Shown piece after piece: positions 9,683 to 18,906 of a stretch of DNA of 64,000 bases. Made by a program: the position numbers and the translations under genes. The notes under the pieces are model-generated. The model searched no databases, was not told where the DNA came from, and saw only the letters and a list, made by a program, of their open reading frames with translations. Each line of letters begins with the position of its first letter. Position 1 is the stretch's first letter. The DNA is from Halolamina pelagica (GTDB lineage: Archaea; Halobacteriota; Halobacteria; Halobacteriales; Haloferacaceae): contig NZ_LGUC01000001.1 of NCBI RefSeq assembly GCF_001307315.1, positions 930,001-994,000 on the forward strand, written 5' to 3'.

Positions 9683-10416
9683 ATGCGTCTCGCCGATGCC
9701 ACCTGGACCGACGTTCGCGACGCCGACGCCGACCTCGCGGTGCTCCCGGTCGGCTCGACCGAGGGCCACGGCCCGCACGCGCCGCTGGGCACCGACAGCC
9801 TGACGGCCGAGACCGTCGCCGAGGCCGGCGCCGACGCCTACGAGGAGGCGACCGGCCAGTCCGTACTGGTGGCGCCGACGGTCCCAGTCGGGATCAGCGA
9901 GGAACACCGCGCGTTCGACGGCACGCTGTGGGTGACGCCGGACACGTTCCGGGCCTACGTCCGCGAGACCGCGGAGAGCCTCGCTGCCGGCGACGGGCCG
10001 GCGGCGATCGTACTCGTCAACGGCCACGGCGGGAACGTCGACGCGCTCCGGGAGGTCGCCGCCCGGCTGACCCGTGACGGCGTGGCGCGAGTCGCCCCGT
10101 TCACGTGGTTCGAAGCCGTCGGCGAGCACGCGAGCGACATGGGCCACGCCGGCCCGCTGGAGACGGCGTTTCTCCGACACGAACGGTCCGACCTCGTCAG
10201 GGAGGACCGCATCGAGGACGCCCGCGAGAACGGGAGCGAACGCTGGGGCGACTGGGTCTCGGGGTGAACCTCGCCGTCGACAGCGACGAGTTCACCGAGA
10301 ACGGCGTCGTCGGCGATCCGAGCGAGGGCGACGCCGACAGGGGCGAGGAGCTGAAGGAGCTGGCGACTGGGGCGCTGGTCGACCTGCTGGCGGCGCTTCG
10401 GGAGCGGACCGCGTAG
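9683..10416 (+). CDS. Creatininase-family amidohydrolase (frameshifted as sequenced)
   Basis: The metal-binding signature is clear: PVGSTEGHGPHAPLGTDS, then PVGISEEHRAF and VLVNGHGGNVDAL. The archaeal family includes ArfB, a deformylase of riboflavin/F420 biosynthesis, as well as creatininases. I cannot choose between them from motifs alone. The frame breaks in GGGG at 10261-10264. One extra G turns WVSG-stop into WVSGVNLAVDSDEFTENG and the span then fits 245 codons. ATG 9683 is 20 bp after a short purine/pyrimidine-rich gap. Confidence 0.82.
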
Positions 10417-10836
10417 CTACTCGTCGGCGGCGTCGGCTTCGTCCCCGTCCGCGGCGTCCTGGAGTTCGGCGCGGATCTCGGGGAGCGTGCCCGCGAGATC
10501 ACCGACGTCGTCGTGTGCGTCCTGGATCTCCTCGATAAGCGCCTCCAACTCGTCGATCTCCTCTTCGAGGTCGGCGGCGTCCTCGAAGGCGTCGGCGCGT
10601 TCGCCCATCACGTACTGCTTTTTCGCCGCGCGGAGGTGCTCGGCGGCGTCGCCGGTGTCGAGCGCCGACTTGAGAGCGTTGAGCGCGCCGAGCGCGTTGT
10701 CGGACTCGATCTCCCAGACGGCGTCGGCGGCCGGCAGCGACTCGCGGGCGTCCGCGAGGTGGCTCTCCACCTCGCTGCGCATCTCCTCGGCAGCCTCGCC
10801 GAACAAGTCGTCCTCGTCGAACGTACTCTGACTCAT
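10417..10836 (-). CDS. Small acidic haloarchaeal protein of unknown function
   Basis: 139 residues, very rich in Asp, Glu and Ala, with long predicted helices and a coiled-coil-like part (DAADLEEEIDELEALIEEIQDAH). It opens with MSQSTFDEDDLFGEAAEEM. It resembles a haloarchaea-specific DUF family (I recall DUF5790, unchecked). ATG 10836 is preferred over an upstream in-frame start at 10851 because it begins the conserved-looking MSQST. It converges with the creatininase gene with no gap. Confidence 0.75.
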   Translation of the reverse strand: MSQSTFDEDDLFGEAAEEMRSEVESHLADARESLPAADAVWEIESDNALGALNALKSALDTGDAAEHLRAAKKQYVMGERADAFEDAADLEEEIDELEALIEEIQDAHDDVGDLAGTLPEIRAELQDAADGDEADAADE

Positions 10837-10959
10837 GCCGACAGATTGCACACCCGGAGGGTAAAAAGGTCGCCACAGAGTGAAACTGAAACACCGGTCG
10901 ATACGGGTTCAACACGCGGTTCAGCCGGGAACCGGCGATCAGTTTCACCGCGCCGGGGG

Positions 10960-11310
10960 TTACGCCTCGACCGCGACGAGTCGCATCCGCGGGTAGCCGT
11001 CCGCCATCGCCATCCGGGTCCGGACCGTGGTTCCCTCGTAGTCGATCCGCATCTCCACCTCCATCAGCGAGCCCGTGAGTTCGGCGTACCCCTCCTCGTG
11101 GTCGATCGCGTCGGCGACGCGGTCGTCGAGGATGTCGACCGAGACCGACTCGCAGTGGGGCTGGTTCTCGATCGCCTCCGCCATCGCGGTCTCCAGGCTG
11201 CCCGTGCTGGCCGGCGAGACGGGCGTCCCGGCGAACTGGTGGTAGAGCGAGCCGAACTTGATGCCGGCCTCGAAGCAGGCCTGCTGGGCGTCGGTGGGTA
11301 TATCGGGCAT
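10960..11310 (-). CDS. Archaeal dihydroneopterin aldolase family protein (MptD-like)
   Basis: 116 residues. The start QQACFEAGIKFGSLYHQFAGTPVSP matches the archaeal aldolase family (MptD in methanogens), which cleaves 7,8-dihydroneopterin to the 6-hydroxymethyl pterin used for methanopterin or folate. The C-terminus MRIDYEGTTVRTRMAMADGYPRM is also family-like. It is divergent from azf. A GHMP kinase of the beta-RFAP synthase family at 40125 is a second gene related to that pathway. Confidence 0.85.
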   Translation of the reverse strand: MPDIPTDAQQACFEAGIKFGSLYHQFAGTPVSPASTGSLETAMAEAIENQPHCESVSVDILDDRVADAIDHEEGYAELTGSLMEVEMRIDYEGTTVRTRMAMADGYPRMRLVAVEA

Positions 11311-11399
11311 GGTCGGAAGTGCGGGAGGCCGGCGGAAAGCCGTGTCGGGAGCGCTTCTCTGCCGCTCCGGGGGGCGCCCGGGTGCGGTGGGCGGCCGGA

Positions 11400-11416
11400 C
11401 CGTACCGTATTTACCC
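11400..11416 (+). promoter_or_regulatory. TATA-like box of azf
   Basis: CCGTATTTACCCCC lies about 30 bp upstream of the azf ATG at 11440, suitable for a leaderless transcript. By eye only. Confidence 0.4.
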
Positions 11417-11439
11417 CCGGTATACACATATCCATCCGA

Positions 11440-12224
11440 ATGGACGACCCGGTGCTCCTGACGGGTGCTGGCGGCCGCGTGGGACAGGCGATCCTCTCAC
11501 AGCTCGCCGACGAGTACGACTGGCGACTGCTCGACCGGGAACCGATCCCCGAGACGCGCCGACACGGCGTCCCCGAGTCGGCGACGTTCGTCGCCGACGT
11601 GACCGACGAGGCAGCCGTCGCGAACGCGATGGCGGACTGTGGCGCCGTGATCCACCTCGCGGGCGATCCGCGCCCCGACGCCCCGTGGGACTCGGTGCTG
11701 ACGAACAACATCGACGGGACACAGACCGTCTTCGCCGCGGCCGTCGACACCGGCGTCGAGAAGGTCGCCTTCGCCTCCTCGAACCACGCCGTCGGCGCCT
11801 ACGAGACCGACGAGCGGACCCCCGAGATGTACCGAGACGACGACGACTACCGGCTCGACGGCACCGAACTCCCCCGGCCGTCGAACCTCTACGGCGTCTC
11901 GAAAGCCAGCGGCGAGATGCTCGGCCGCTACTACTACGACCACACCGACCTCGACGTGGTGTGTGTCCGGATCGGCAACCTCACCGAAGGCCACCCCCGC
12001 GGGAGTACGAACGCGGCCAGGCGATGTGGCTCTCCCACCGTGACTGCGCGCATCTGTTCGATCGCTGCATCCAGGCCGACTACGGCTACGAGATCGTCTA
12101 CGGCATCTCCGACAACGACCGCAAGTACTACTCCATCGAGCGCGCGAAGGCGGTGCTCGACTACGAGCCCGTGGACAACTCCGCCGACTACACGTTCGAA
12201 GGCGAGCCGAAAGACGAGGCGTAG
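11440..12224 (+). CDS. azf: NAD-dependent glucose-6-phosphate dehydrogenase Azf (frameshifted as sequenced)
   Basis: An extended SDR/epimerase-like protein that in Haloferax oxidises glucose 6-phosphate with NAD+ (archaeal zwischenferment), opening the oxidative pentose phosphate pathway. It has the Rossmann motif LLTGAGGRVGQAIL, HLAGDPRP, AFASSNHAVGAYE and the catalytic YGVSK. The frame breaks in CCCCC at 11994-11998. One extra C gives EGHPPREYERGQAMWLSHRDC and the proper end KYYSIERAKAVLDYEP. The corrected length is 261 residues. It abuts the MOSC gene (TAG then ATG). Confidence 0.9.
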
Positions 12225-13028
12225 ATGGCCAGCCTCGACCGCATCCGGATCTACCCCGTCAAGGGCCTCGACGCCACCGAAGTCGAAGCCACCGACGTTC
12301 TCGCCGGCGGCACGCTCGCCGGCGACCGGGAGTTCGCGCTGTTCGACGCCGATACCGGCCCGGACGAGACCGACGGCAACCCACACGACAACGGCGTGTT
12401 CAACGCCAAACACAGCGATCTGTTCCACCGGCTCGACACCGAGTACGACCCCGCGTCGACGACGCTGACTGTCGAGACCGACGCGACGCGGCGGGTGTTC
12501 GAGCTCGACACCGAACGCGAGGCCGCGTCGGCGTGGTTCTCCGACGTGTTCGATCACGGTCTCACCCTGCGCCGCGACGACTCCCGCGGCTTCGTCGACC
12601 GGCGGACGATGGGCCCCTCCGTCGTGAGTACGGCCACGCTCGAGACGGTCGCCTCGTGGTTCGACGGCATGGCCGTCGAGAACGCCAGAGGCCGCCTCCG
12701 GGCGAACCTCGAAGTTTCGGGCGTACCGGCGTTCTGGGAGGACCAGTTCGTCGGCGACGACGCCCCGGCGTTCGAAGTCGGCGGTGTGCGCGTGGAAGGC
12801 GTCACGCCCTGCGCGCGCTGCGTGGTGCCCGAGCGCGACCCCGAGACCGGGGAGCCGACAGCCGAGTTCCGCGAGCGGTTCCTCGAGAAGCGCGAAGAGA
12901 CGTTCCCCGACTGGGCCGAGGAGAACGCGTTCGACCACTTCTACACGCTGATGCTGATCGCACAGGTGCCCGAGCACGATCGCGGGCGGACGCTCACGGT
13001 GGGGGACGCGGTCGAACTCGTGGATTAG
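12225..13028 (+). CDS. MOSC-domain protein with N-terminal beta-barrel domain
   Basis: 267 residues. The start LDRIRIYPVKGLDATEVEATDV is typical of the MOSC N-terminal beta-barrel. The C-terminal MOSC domain includes GVRVEGVTPCARCVVPERD with the conserved cysteine. MOSC proteins bind sulfur or molybdopterin cofactor, as in mARC-type reductases. The substrate is unknown. It starts on the base after the azf stop, so the two form an operon. Confidence 0.88.
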   Translation: MASLDRIRIYPVKGLDATEVEATDVLAGGTLAGDREFALFDADTGPDETDGNPHDNGVFNAKHSDLFHRLDTEYDPASTTLTVETDATRRVFELDTEREAASAWFSDVFDHGLTLRRDDSRGFVDRRTMGPSVVSTATLETVASWFDGMAVENARGRLRANLEVSGVPAFWEDQFVGDDAPAFEVGGVRVEGVTPCARCVVPERDPETGEPTAEFRERFLEKREETFPDWAEENAFDHFYTLMLIAQVPEHDRGRTLTVGDAVELVD

Positions 13029-13650
13029 CGATCGAACAGCCCGTCTACGTCGTCCTCCTTCCGTCGCTCCCGGGCGACGACGCCGGCGAGCCGTTCGAAC
13101 ACGATCGACCGCTGGCTCGGGTCGGCGGCCGCGTAGTCCCGGAGGAACGTGGCGTAGCGCGTCGACTCCGGGTGCTCGGCCGCCCTGGCGAACCGGAGCG
13201 CGTCCGTCACCACCTCGGGGTCGTCACCACGGGTGGCCGCGACGGCGCCGGCGACGATCGTCGCCGCCGGGAGCGGCAGTTCGCCGGGGGTGGGCCGGTC
13301 GCCGTCGACGGCGACCGTCGGCGGCGGCGAGCGCTCGGCCAGCTCCGGGTCCGCCGCGAACGCCGCCAGCCAGCGCGCGATCGGCCCGCGATCGATCCCG
13401 TCGTCGGCCGCCTCGAGCGCCAGTTCCGCTTCGGTCGCTGCGTCGAGCGCCGCGGTCCAGTGGCCCCGGCGACTTTCCGTGACCGTCGTCCCGAACGCGG
13501 CGAGCGCGTCGAGCAGCTTGTCGTCGGTATCGATCTCGTCGCCGGCGGCGGGAAGCGCCGGGTCGACGGGCGCCTCACCCGCCCAGATCGCGCTGGCGAC
13601 GGCGTACTCCCCGCGTTGTGCGCGGCCGCGCCGGCGAGGACCCTGATCAT
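13025..13650 (-). CDS. DUF309-like haloarchaeal protein (frameshifted as sequenced)
   Basis: The protein starts MIRVLAGAAAHNAG and, after one extra G in the run at 13609-13612, continues EYAVASAIWAGEAP. The corrected length is 208 residues. NAGEY near the start, a helical middle (LLDALAAFGTTVTESRRGHWTAAL) and RWLAAFAADPEL recall haloarchaeal DUF309 proteins, but the resemblance is moderate. The ATG overlaps the stop of the Agl23-like gene (ATGA). The function is unknown. Confidence 0.65.
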
Positions 13651-15556
13651 GCGTTCTCGGCCGTAGCGAGCGCGTCCTCGTCGACGAACACGACGACTTC
13701 GCGGCCCATCGTTCGGAGGTGGAGCTGCCGGCGCTCGTACTCGCCCTCACCGTCCAGCGCGGCCGTCACTGCGCCGTCGCGGTTCACGTGGGCGATGACG
13801 ACTGCCGGGCTGTCCGCCTCGATCTGGGTCCGCAGTTCGCTCTCGTTGTACGCACACTCGGTGGTCACGTCGTCGGCCGCGACGTACCAGTGAATGGGAA
13901 GTGCGTGCCCGAGATTGAGGCACTCCGGTGGCATCCCCCCGCCCGTGCCGGGTTCGACGACCAGTTCGTTACCGTAGATCAGGAGATCCGTCCCCTCGTG
14001 GGTCGGCGCGATGGCGCCGATGTCGTCGAACGTCTCCCGGAACTCCTGCTGCGGTTGGGCGTACTGGACGAGTTCGTTGTCGTCGGCGGTGGGGTTGACG
14101 TAGGCGGCCGACGCGGCCGGCACGAGCATGGCGCCGACGACGAGCACCACCAGCGCCGCGCTCACGACGGTGCCGACTCGGTCCTCGGCAGCCAGCGACT
14201 GCCAGCCAGTGCGGACCACCAGCGCCAGCGCGACGGCCGCGGGGATCACCAGCGGCACGATCGCGTTCACCATGATCCAGCCGGCGCGGATGTCCGTCGC
14301 CAGCGGGTAGCCGAGGATGCTGACGAACCCCCAGTAGCTCGCGAACATCACCAGGGGGCGCGGGCGGTCGCCGCCGTAACGGGCGACGAGGAACCCAACC
14401 ACGGCGAACGGGACGACGACGAGCGCGTAGTTCGCCAGCACGCCGACGGTGTGTTCCAGGAAGCAGACGTACCCCCGATCACCGTCTCCTCGCCGCATTT
14501 GGGTTCGACGCTGCCGCCGAACCAGTACTCCAGCCCCGGCCGGATGTCGCCCCACGTCGCGTCGAGCAGGGCGGGGAACCGGGTGGGGTCGAACACGGCG
14601 TCCCAGAGGCCGACGCCGGCGCCGACGGTCCGCGGCGCGTAGAAGAACAGCGAGACCAGGGCGAACAGGCCCAGACTTCCCAGCAGCGCGCCGCCCCAGC
14701 GGATCGCCGCGCCCTCAGGGTGGACGAGGTCGACCAGCATCGTCAGCGCGACGAGCAGCACCAGCGCGGCGACGATCGCCGTCAGCGGCCATCCCGAGAG
14801 GGCGGCGTAGCCGAGCACCAGTAGCGTCAGCACCGACACCGCCGTCCAGAGAATCACGTCGGTCGATCGGTCGGGGCCGGCGAGCGCGTCGACGTAGGGG
14901 TCGATCCGGGCGAGGACGGCGTCGAGCCCCGAGTCGTAGTTCCGGGGGTTCATCAGCGAGAAGTCGAGCAGGAGCGCGCCGGCGCCGACCCAGCACATCA
15001 GATACACCAGCGCGTTCTCCTTGGCGGCGAACCCGAGCGCGCCGAAGGCGAAGGCCGGGTAGAGCAGACGCGGCCGGGCGTCGTCCAGCGCCCGGAGGCC
15101 GAAGCCGAAGGCGACGAACATGAACGCCGCGACCAGCAGCGAACTGCGGTAGAACCGCGAGTAGTAGAGCAGGATCGGGTTGAAGGAGAGCAACACGGCG
15201 GCGAGCACCGTCTCGAGATCGCTGAGCCGGCCACGGAACAGCAGCGCGGCGAGGGGCAGCAGCGCGCCGACGACGGCGACGAACAGGCGCATCGAGAAGT
15301 CGTTCGCCCCGAGGAGGGCGAACACCCAGGCGTCGGCGTACTGCGCCAGCGGCCCGTGGACGATGTACCGGTAGCTGATCTCGCCCGTTTCGAGGTAGTT
15401 CAGCGCCCAGTAGGCCACTCGTCCCTCGTCGAAGTGGGCGACGCGCTGGCCGAGAAACAGCAGTCGGGCGACCAACCCCGCGGCGACGACGAGGAGGACG
15501 GCCCGCACCGTGTCGTCGGTTCGGCGGAGGGCTTCGGGGAACGAGGAGCGATCCAT
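13647..15556 (-). CDS. Agl23-like (TIGR03663) polytopic membrane protein, glycosyltransferase-39 type (frameshifted as sequenced)
   Basis: About 636 residues when corrected. The N-terminus RLLFLGQRVAHFDEGRVAYW has the Asp-Glu motif of GT-C-type enzymes, followed by some ten or more transmembrane segments and an extracytoplasmic C-terminal domain. It matches the haloarchaeal family called flippase activity-associated protein Agl23, connected with lipid-linked glycan assembly. The break is in CCCCC at 14472-14476, where one extra base joins GEETVIGG to YVCFLEHTVGVLANY. Confidence 0.82.
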
Positions 15557-15615
15557 CGGTCAGCGAGTGTAACGGCCGAAACCTAAGTGTGTCCCTCCGG
15601 GACGAGCGACCGCGG

Positions 15616-17031
15616 TCAGAGCAGTTCGTCGGCGTCGATCCGCCCGTCGCGTTCGACCCCGCGGACCGTCACCTCCTCGCCGAGCTGGACGCTCTCGCCA
15701 GTCTCGACGCTGCGGGTCTCCTCGCCGTTGTCGACGACGACCGGGCTGCCCGACTGGACGACCGTGCCGGTGAACTCCACTTCCTCGCCGTCGTCGCTCG
15801 TGTCGTCCTCGCGGAGTTCGTCGGCCCCATCGCCGTCCTCGCCGAACGCGGAGAGCCCGCCCTGATCCGCGGCCGGTGGCGTCTTCTCCCCGTCGGCGTC
15901 CGGGGTGTCGACGTCGGCCTCGCCGTCGAGCACCGAGACGGTCGACTGCCAGCCGGCGGAGGCTTCGAGCTCGTCCTGCCAGCCGTCCTGGATCTCCACG
16001 TCCGTGAAGGCGACGCGGTCGGCGAGGTCGATCTCCCGGTCCGCCTTCTCGCCCCAGAGCGCGACCCGAATGTCGCCGGTGTCGTCCCGCACCCGGACGT
16101 TCCGGACCTGGCCCTGCGAGCCGTCGTCGCGGTCGAACGTGCGCTTGTCGTCCGTCTCGATCACCGCGCCGGCGATGTCGACGGTGTCGCCCATCTCCAC
16201 GTCGTCGATGGCGGTCGTCTCGGGGACGTACTCCACGTCCTCGTCGACTTCCTCGATCGTCCCGCGGGAGCCGACGTGGAGTTCGAGATCGCCGTCGCGC
16301 TCGCGGACGTAACCGTCGACGACCTCGACGACCTCGTCGGCGTCGAGCTCGGTCAGGAGGTCGGTCGCCTCGTCCCAGAGCGTCACGCGGATGCGCCCCG
16401 TCTCGTCGCCGATAGCGACGTTCGCCACGCGACCCTCCGTGCCGTCGTCGCGGTCGAACGTGCGGTAGTCGTCGTCCACGTCGAGCAGCTTCCCGACGAG
16501 GGTCACGTCCGAGAGCCCCATCGAGAGCTCCTCGACGGTGTAGCTGTCGCTCAGCGACACGTCGATCTCCACGTCGGGATCGATCTCGGCTTTGTCCGCC
16601 GAGACCTCGACGCCGTTGTACCCCTCCTTGGGGCGGCCGGCGATACGGAGCACGTCGCCCTCCTCCAGTTCTTCCAGCGCGGACTCGGCCATCTCGTCCC
16701 ACAGCGAGAGCCGGATCCGCCCGGACTCGTCGGCGACCTCGGTGTTGACGACCTGGCCGTCGGGCTGGTCGCCGTCGCGCTCGAACGTGCGTTTCTCGCC
16801 GATCGAGACGAGCTTGGCGACGAACTTCACGTCGTCCATGCCGGGCTCGATGTCGGCGACGCTCTCGACCTCCCCGCCCTCGTCTTCGAGTTCGTGGGCG
16901 ACGAGCATCGCCGCCGTCTCGTCGTCCGCGAGGCCACCCATCTCCTCGACTTTCTCCGCCACCATCTCCTCGAACTCCTCGGCGGAGACGTCCGCGTCGA
17001 GTTCTTCGTGGACGTCCTCGATGGCACTCAT
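15616..17031 (-). CDS. rpa2: Replication protein A-like ssDNA-binding protein (Rpa2 type)
   Basis: 471 residues with at least three OB-fold repeats. Each carries a version of RTFDRDDGxxGxVxNVxxxDxTGxIRVxLW: about residues 65-150 (KRTFERDGDQPDGQVVNTE), 170-255 (YRTFDRDDGTEGRVANVA) and 280-345 (KRTFDRDDGSQGQVRNVR). A shorter OB-like end follows an acidic linker. It protects single-stranded DNA in replication and repair. The repeat layout matches the essential haloarchaeal Rpa2, and the symbol is given on that basis. It is a single gene with no overlapping partner. Confidence 0.85.
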   Translation of the reverse strand: MSAIEDVHEELDADVSAEEFEEMVAEKVEEMGGLADDETAAMLVAHELEDEGGEVESVADIEPGMDDVKFVAKLVSIGEKRTFERDGDQPDGQVVNTEVADESGRIRLSLWDEMAESALEELEEGDVLRIAGRPKEGYNGVEVSADKAEIDPDVEIDVSLSDSYTVEELSMGLSDVTLVGKLLDVDDDYRTFDRDDGTEGRVANVAIGDETGRIRVTLWDEATDLLTELDADEVVEVVDGYVRERDGDLELHVGSRGTIEEVDEDVEYVPETTAIDDVEMGDTVDIAGAVIETDDKRTFDRDDGSQGQVRNVRVRDDTGDIRVALWGEKADREIDLADRVAFTDVEIQDGWQDELEASAGWQSTVSVLDGEADVDTPDADGEKTPPAADQGGLSAFGEDGDGADELREDDTSDDGEEVEFTGTVVQSGSPVVVDNGEETRSVETGESVQLGEEVTVRGVERDGRIDADELL

Positions 17032-17240
17032 TCGTAGCGGCAGGTAGCACAGGCGACGGTTAAGCGTTGCCGTTGGGGTGTGAACGCGCCGCTATCCCTC
17101 GGTTTTCGCGTGCTGTCTTTCGGGTCCATAACGCGGGCTGGCGCGCCCTCCTACAAGAGGTCGGGGGCAGCGGCCCGGAGCGGCGCCGCGCCGCCGAAAC
17201 GGCGACAACGCTTTTCGGTGCGCTGGCGCTACCGAGGGGC

Positions 17241-17924
17241 ATGAGCTACGAGACCACGACCGAGCGAGGGTTCCTGCTCTCGACGCGGGAGTGGGGCGTC
17301 ATCGGCGGCGCGACGGGGCTGATGCTCCTGAACGTGTTCGTGATGTATCTCGCGGCGGCGACGCCGCTGGCGCGGCTGAACCAGCTGCTGTTCTCGGTGC
17401 CGATCGTCGGCGCGCTGGTGTACGGCGCGCTGATCACCGGCGGCCAGATGGTCGCCGAGCGAGGGTTCAAGAACGACTCCATGGGGCTGGCGATGGCGGG
17501 CGTGGTCGTCCTCGAACTCGCCTTCGGCGCCTTCGGCGGCGGCGTGCTCTCGTTCCTCTCGGCGGGAGCTCGCGTCCCCGCGCTCGCGATCGCCGGCGCC
17601 GTCGTCGTCGTCATGACGGCGGTGATCGGCGGCTACGTCTACCTGCGCTCGGGCACGCAGTTCGATCACTACGGCCGCTGGGCGACGTACGCCTTCCTCG
17701 GCGGGCTGGGCGCGCTCCTCGTCGCGACGTTCGTCCCGGTCGTCGGCGTCGCCGCGTTCGCGCTCATCTTCCTCGGCTTCCTGTTCCGCCTGGGGTACGA
17801 GATGTGGCAGGTCCGGGAGAGTCGCGGCCGGCCGGCGATGCAGTCCGTCGGGCTGTACGTGGCAGTGGCTGGGGTGTTCGTCCACGTGCTCCAGATCGTC
17901 GTGCGGATGCTGGCCGAACGATAG
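17241..17924 (+). CDS. Seven-helix membrane protein of unknown function
   Basis: 227 residues, mostly hydrophobic, with about seven transmembrane segments separated by short loops (GGQMVAERGFKNDS, YLRSGTQFDHYGRW). The layout loosely resembles Bax-inhibitor/YccA-type proteins, but I see no firm signature. ATG 17241 (MSYETTTERG) is chosen over the longer reading from 17067, whose extra part is low-complexity arginine-rich sequence. The gene lies 60 bp before cspA. Confidence 0.7.
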   Translation: MSYETTTERGFLLSTREWGVIGGATGLMLLNVFVMYLAAATPLARLNQLLFSVPIVGALVYGALITGGQMVAERGFKNDSMGLAMAGVVVLELAFGAFGGGVLSFLSAGARVPALAIAGAVVVVMTAVIGGYVYLRSGTQFDHYGRWATYAFLGGLGALLVATFVPVVGVAAFALIFLGFLFRLGYEMWQVRESRGRPAMQSVGLYVAVAGVFVHVLQIVVRMLAER

Positions 17925-17947
17925 GTCGTGGTACCACGACCCTCGCA

Positions 17948-17962
17948 AGGGTTATCCCGTAA
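17948..17962 (+). promoter_or_regulatory. Conserved upstream element of cspA copy 1
   Basis: AAGGGTTATCCCGT sits about 33 bp before the ATG at 17984. The same AGGTTATCCCGT core occurs at the same distance before the second cspA (27348-27359). The rest of the upstream sequences differ, so this is probably the core promoter, or TATA box plus BRE. Confidence 0.6.
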
Positions 17963-17983
17963 TGGGCTGTACGTTTGTTTGCA

Positions 17984-18178
17984 ATGGCAAACGGTTCAGT
18001 TGATTTCTTCAACGACACAGGCGGCTACGGTTTCATCTCGACTGAGGACGCGGACGAGGACGTGTTCTTCCACATGGAAGACATCGGCGGCGCCGACCTC
18101 GAGGAGGGACAGGAAGTGGAGTTCGACATCGAACAGGCCGACAAGGGCCCCCGCGCGACGAACCTCGTCCGCAACTAA
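17984..18178 (+). CDS. cspA: Cold-shock protein CspA, copy 1
   Basis: 64 residues, one cold-shock OB-fold. RNP1-like GGYGFI and RNP2-like VFFHMED are present, as expected for a single-stranded nucleic acid chaperone. It differs from copy 2 (27383) at only a few residues (NGS/TGT, STE/ETE, DIGGA/DVGGP, VRN/TRL). A shared DNA stretch encodes ADKGPRATNL near the end of both. Confidence 0.95.
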   Translation: MANGSVDFFNDTGGYGFISTEDADEDVFFHMEDIGGADLEEGQEVEFDIEQADKGPRATNLVRN

Positions 18179-18385
18179 TCTGTCTTCTGTCGCCTGACAG
18201 CGACCGGATACAGCACCTTTTCCCAACCCAACTACCCACGAGCGACCGCGCTCGCGGCGTCGACGCCGGCAAACGACACCCGTAGCCGGTGGTCTGTCGT
18301 GACCACATCGCACGGCCGCCGACGGCGTCCGCGCACCCGAGTTATCAGTCGAGATAGATGCAGGGGAAGTTTTTACGTTGACAGG
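18179..18385. other. Spacer without a recognised gene
   Basis: About 200 bp between cspA and the small ORF pair contain no convincing coding frame. The only notable feature is GTTTTTACG at 18369-18377, a TATA-like box about 30 bp before ATG 18401. Confidence 0.5.
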
Positions 18386-18400
18386 ATGGATCTCCCGCCC

Positions 18401-18499
18401 ATGAGCCACCGACAAACCGGGAGCACCGGGGGCGAAACCGTGGCAGTCGGCACGATTGGGGAGCGAGTGTCCGGGCGGCTTCACACGCGAGGGCGATGA
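18401..18499 (+). CDS. Possible 32-residue leader ORF
   Basis: MSHRQTGSTGGETVAVGTIG and 12 more residues, ending in TGA inside the ATG of the next gene (ATGA overlap). GTTTTTACG lies about 30 bp upstream, the leaderless distance. A start at 18386 (MDLPPM) is also in frame. Coding status is uncertain. The overlap suggests translational coupling. Confidence 0.35.
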   Translation: MSHRQTGSTGGETVAVGTIGERVSGRLHTRGR

Positions 18500-18711
18500 C
18501 CGACACACTCGAAATCACCGTCTCACTCGACAGTGAGGCGGCACATGCGTACCAGCGGATTCTGGACGGCCTCGAGCAACAGCACGAACGGACGGTCAGC
18601 GCCGACGATCACGCCGAACGAATCCTGCGGAAGTACATCGCCGACGAGTATCGGAAGCTAATCCTCAACGGGGATTCGACGGCGAAGATTCAGCAACTGC
18701 CGGAGGAGTGA
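18496..18711 (+). CDS. Small protein, possibly ribbon-helix-helix
   Basis: 71 residues: LEITVSLDSEAAHAYQRILDG, then HAERILRKYIADEYRKLILNG. A short beta stretch followed by two helices is reminiscent of ribbon-helix-helix DNA-binding proteins, but the family is not recognised. Its ATG overlaps the short leader ORF. It ends 80 bp before the tRNA-Pro gene, which lies on the other strand. Confidence 0.55.
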   Translation: MTDTLEITVSLDSEAAHAYQRILDGLEQQHERTVSADDHAERILRKYIADEYRKLILNGDSTAKIQQLPEE

Positions 18712-18760
18712 TCGGGCGTCGAGTATCGCGGCGGGTCTATCTGTCGGGAGGTTCGGCTCG

Positions 18761-18794
18761 CCACGCTCCTCACGTTGGTCGTCAGGAAAAGTGG
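18761..18794 (-). repeat. Stem-loop at the 3' end of tRNA-Pro (degenerate member of a family)
   Basis: On the + strand CCACGCTCC, loop TCACGTTGGTC (18770-18780) and GGAAAAGTGG. The last bases overlap the tRNA 3' end (18792). The stem is imperfect: CCAC/GTGG plus TCC/GGA. The loop differs slightly from TCACGTTCGTTC found beside tRNA-His and tRNA-Leu. Confidence 0.5.
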
Positions 18795-18864
18795 GACCGC
18801 CCGGATTCGAACCGGGGTCACGGGCACCCAAGGCCCGAAGTATACCAGACTAACCCACGGTCCC
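18792..18864 (-). tRNA. tRNA-Pro (anticodon TGG)
   Basis: On the minus strand: acceptor GGGACCG paired with CGGTCCC, discriminator A, anticodon stem CGGGC/GCCCG with loop CTTGGGT (anticodon TGG), and T-arm CCCCGGTTCGAATCCGGG. No intron, and CCA is not encoded. Confidence 0.95.
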
Positions 18865-18906
18865 GCAGTCCTACCTCCGCGACTCTCGCGGTAAAGCGTT
18901 TCGGGG

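Noticed and set aside
11994-11998. Programmed frameshifting at C/G runs in azf, truD and others
   Set aside because: Too many unrelated genes, always the same missing-base sense, and no slippery-site or structure context. Assembly error is simpler.
10513-12468. 651-residue open frame running through three genes
   Set aside because: Only its middle part, from ATG 11440 to the frameshift, is Azf. The rest is antisense or out-of-frame translation.
14449-15123. Plus-strand Arg/Ser-rich frame opposite the Agl23-like gene
   Set aside because: Shadow frame; the minus strand has consistent transmembrane helices and family motifs.
15589-17037. 482-residue plus-strand frame opposite the Rpa2-like gene
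   Set aside because: Repeats of Val/Asp/Leu patterns mirror the OB-fold repeats on the other strand. No independent family motif.
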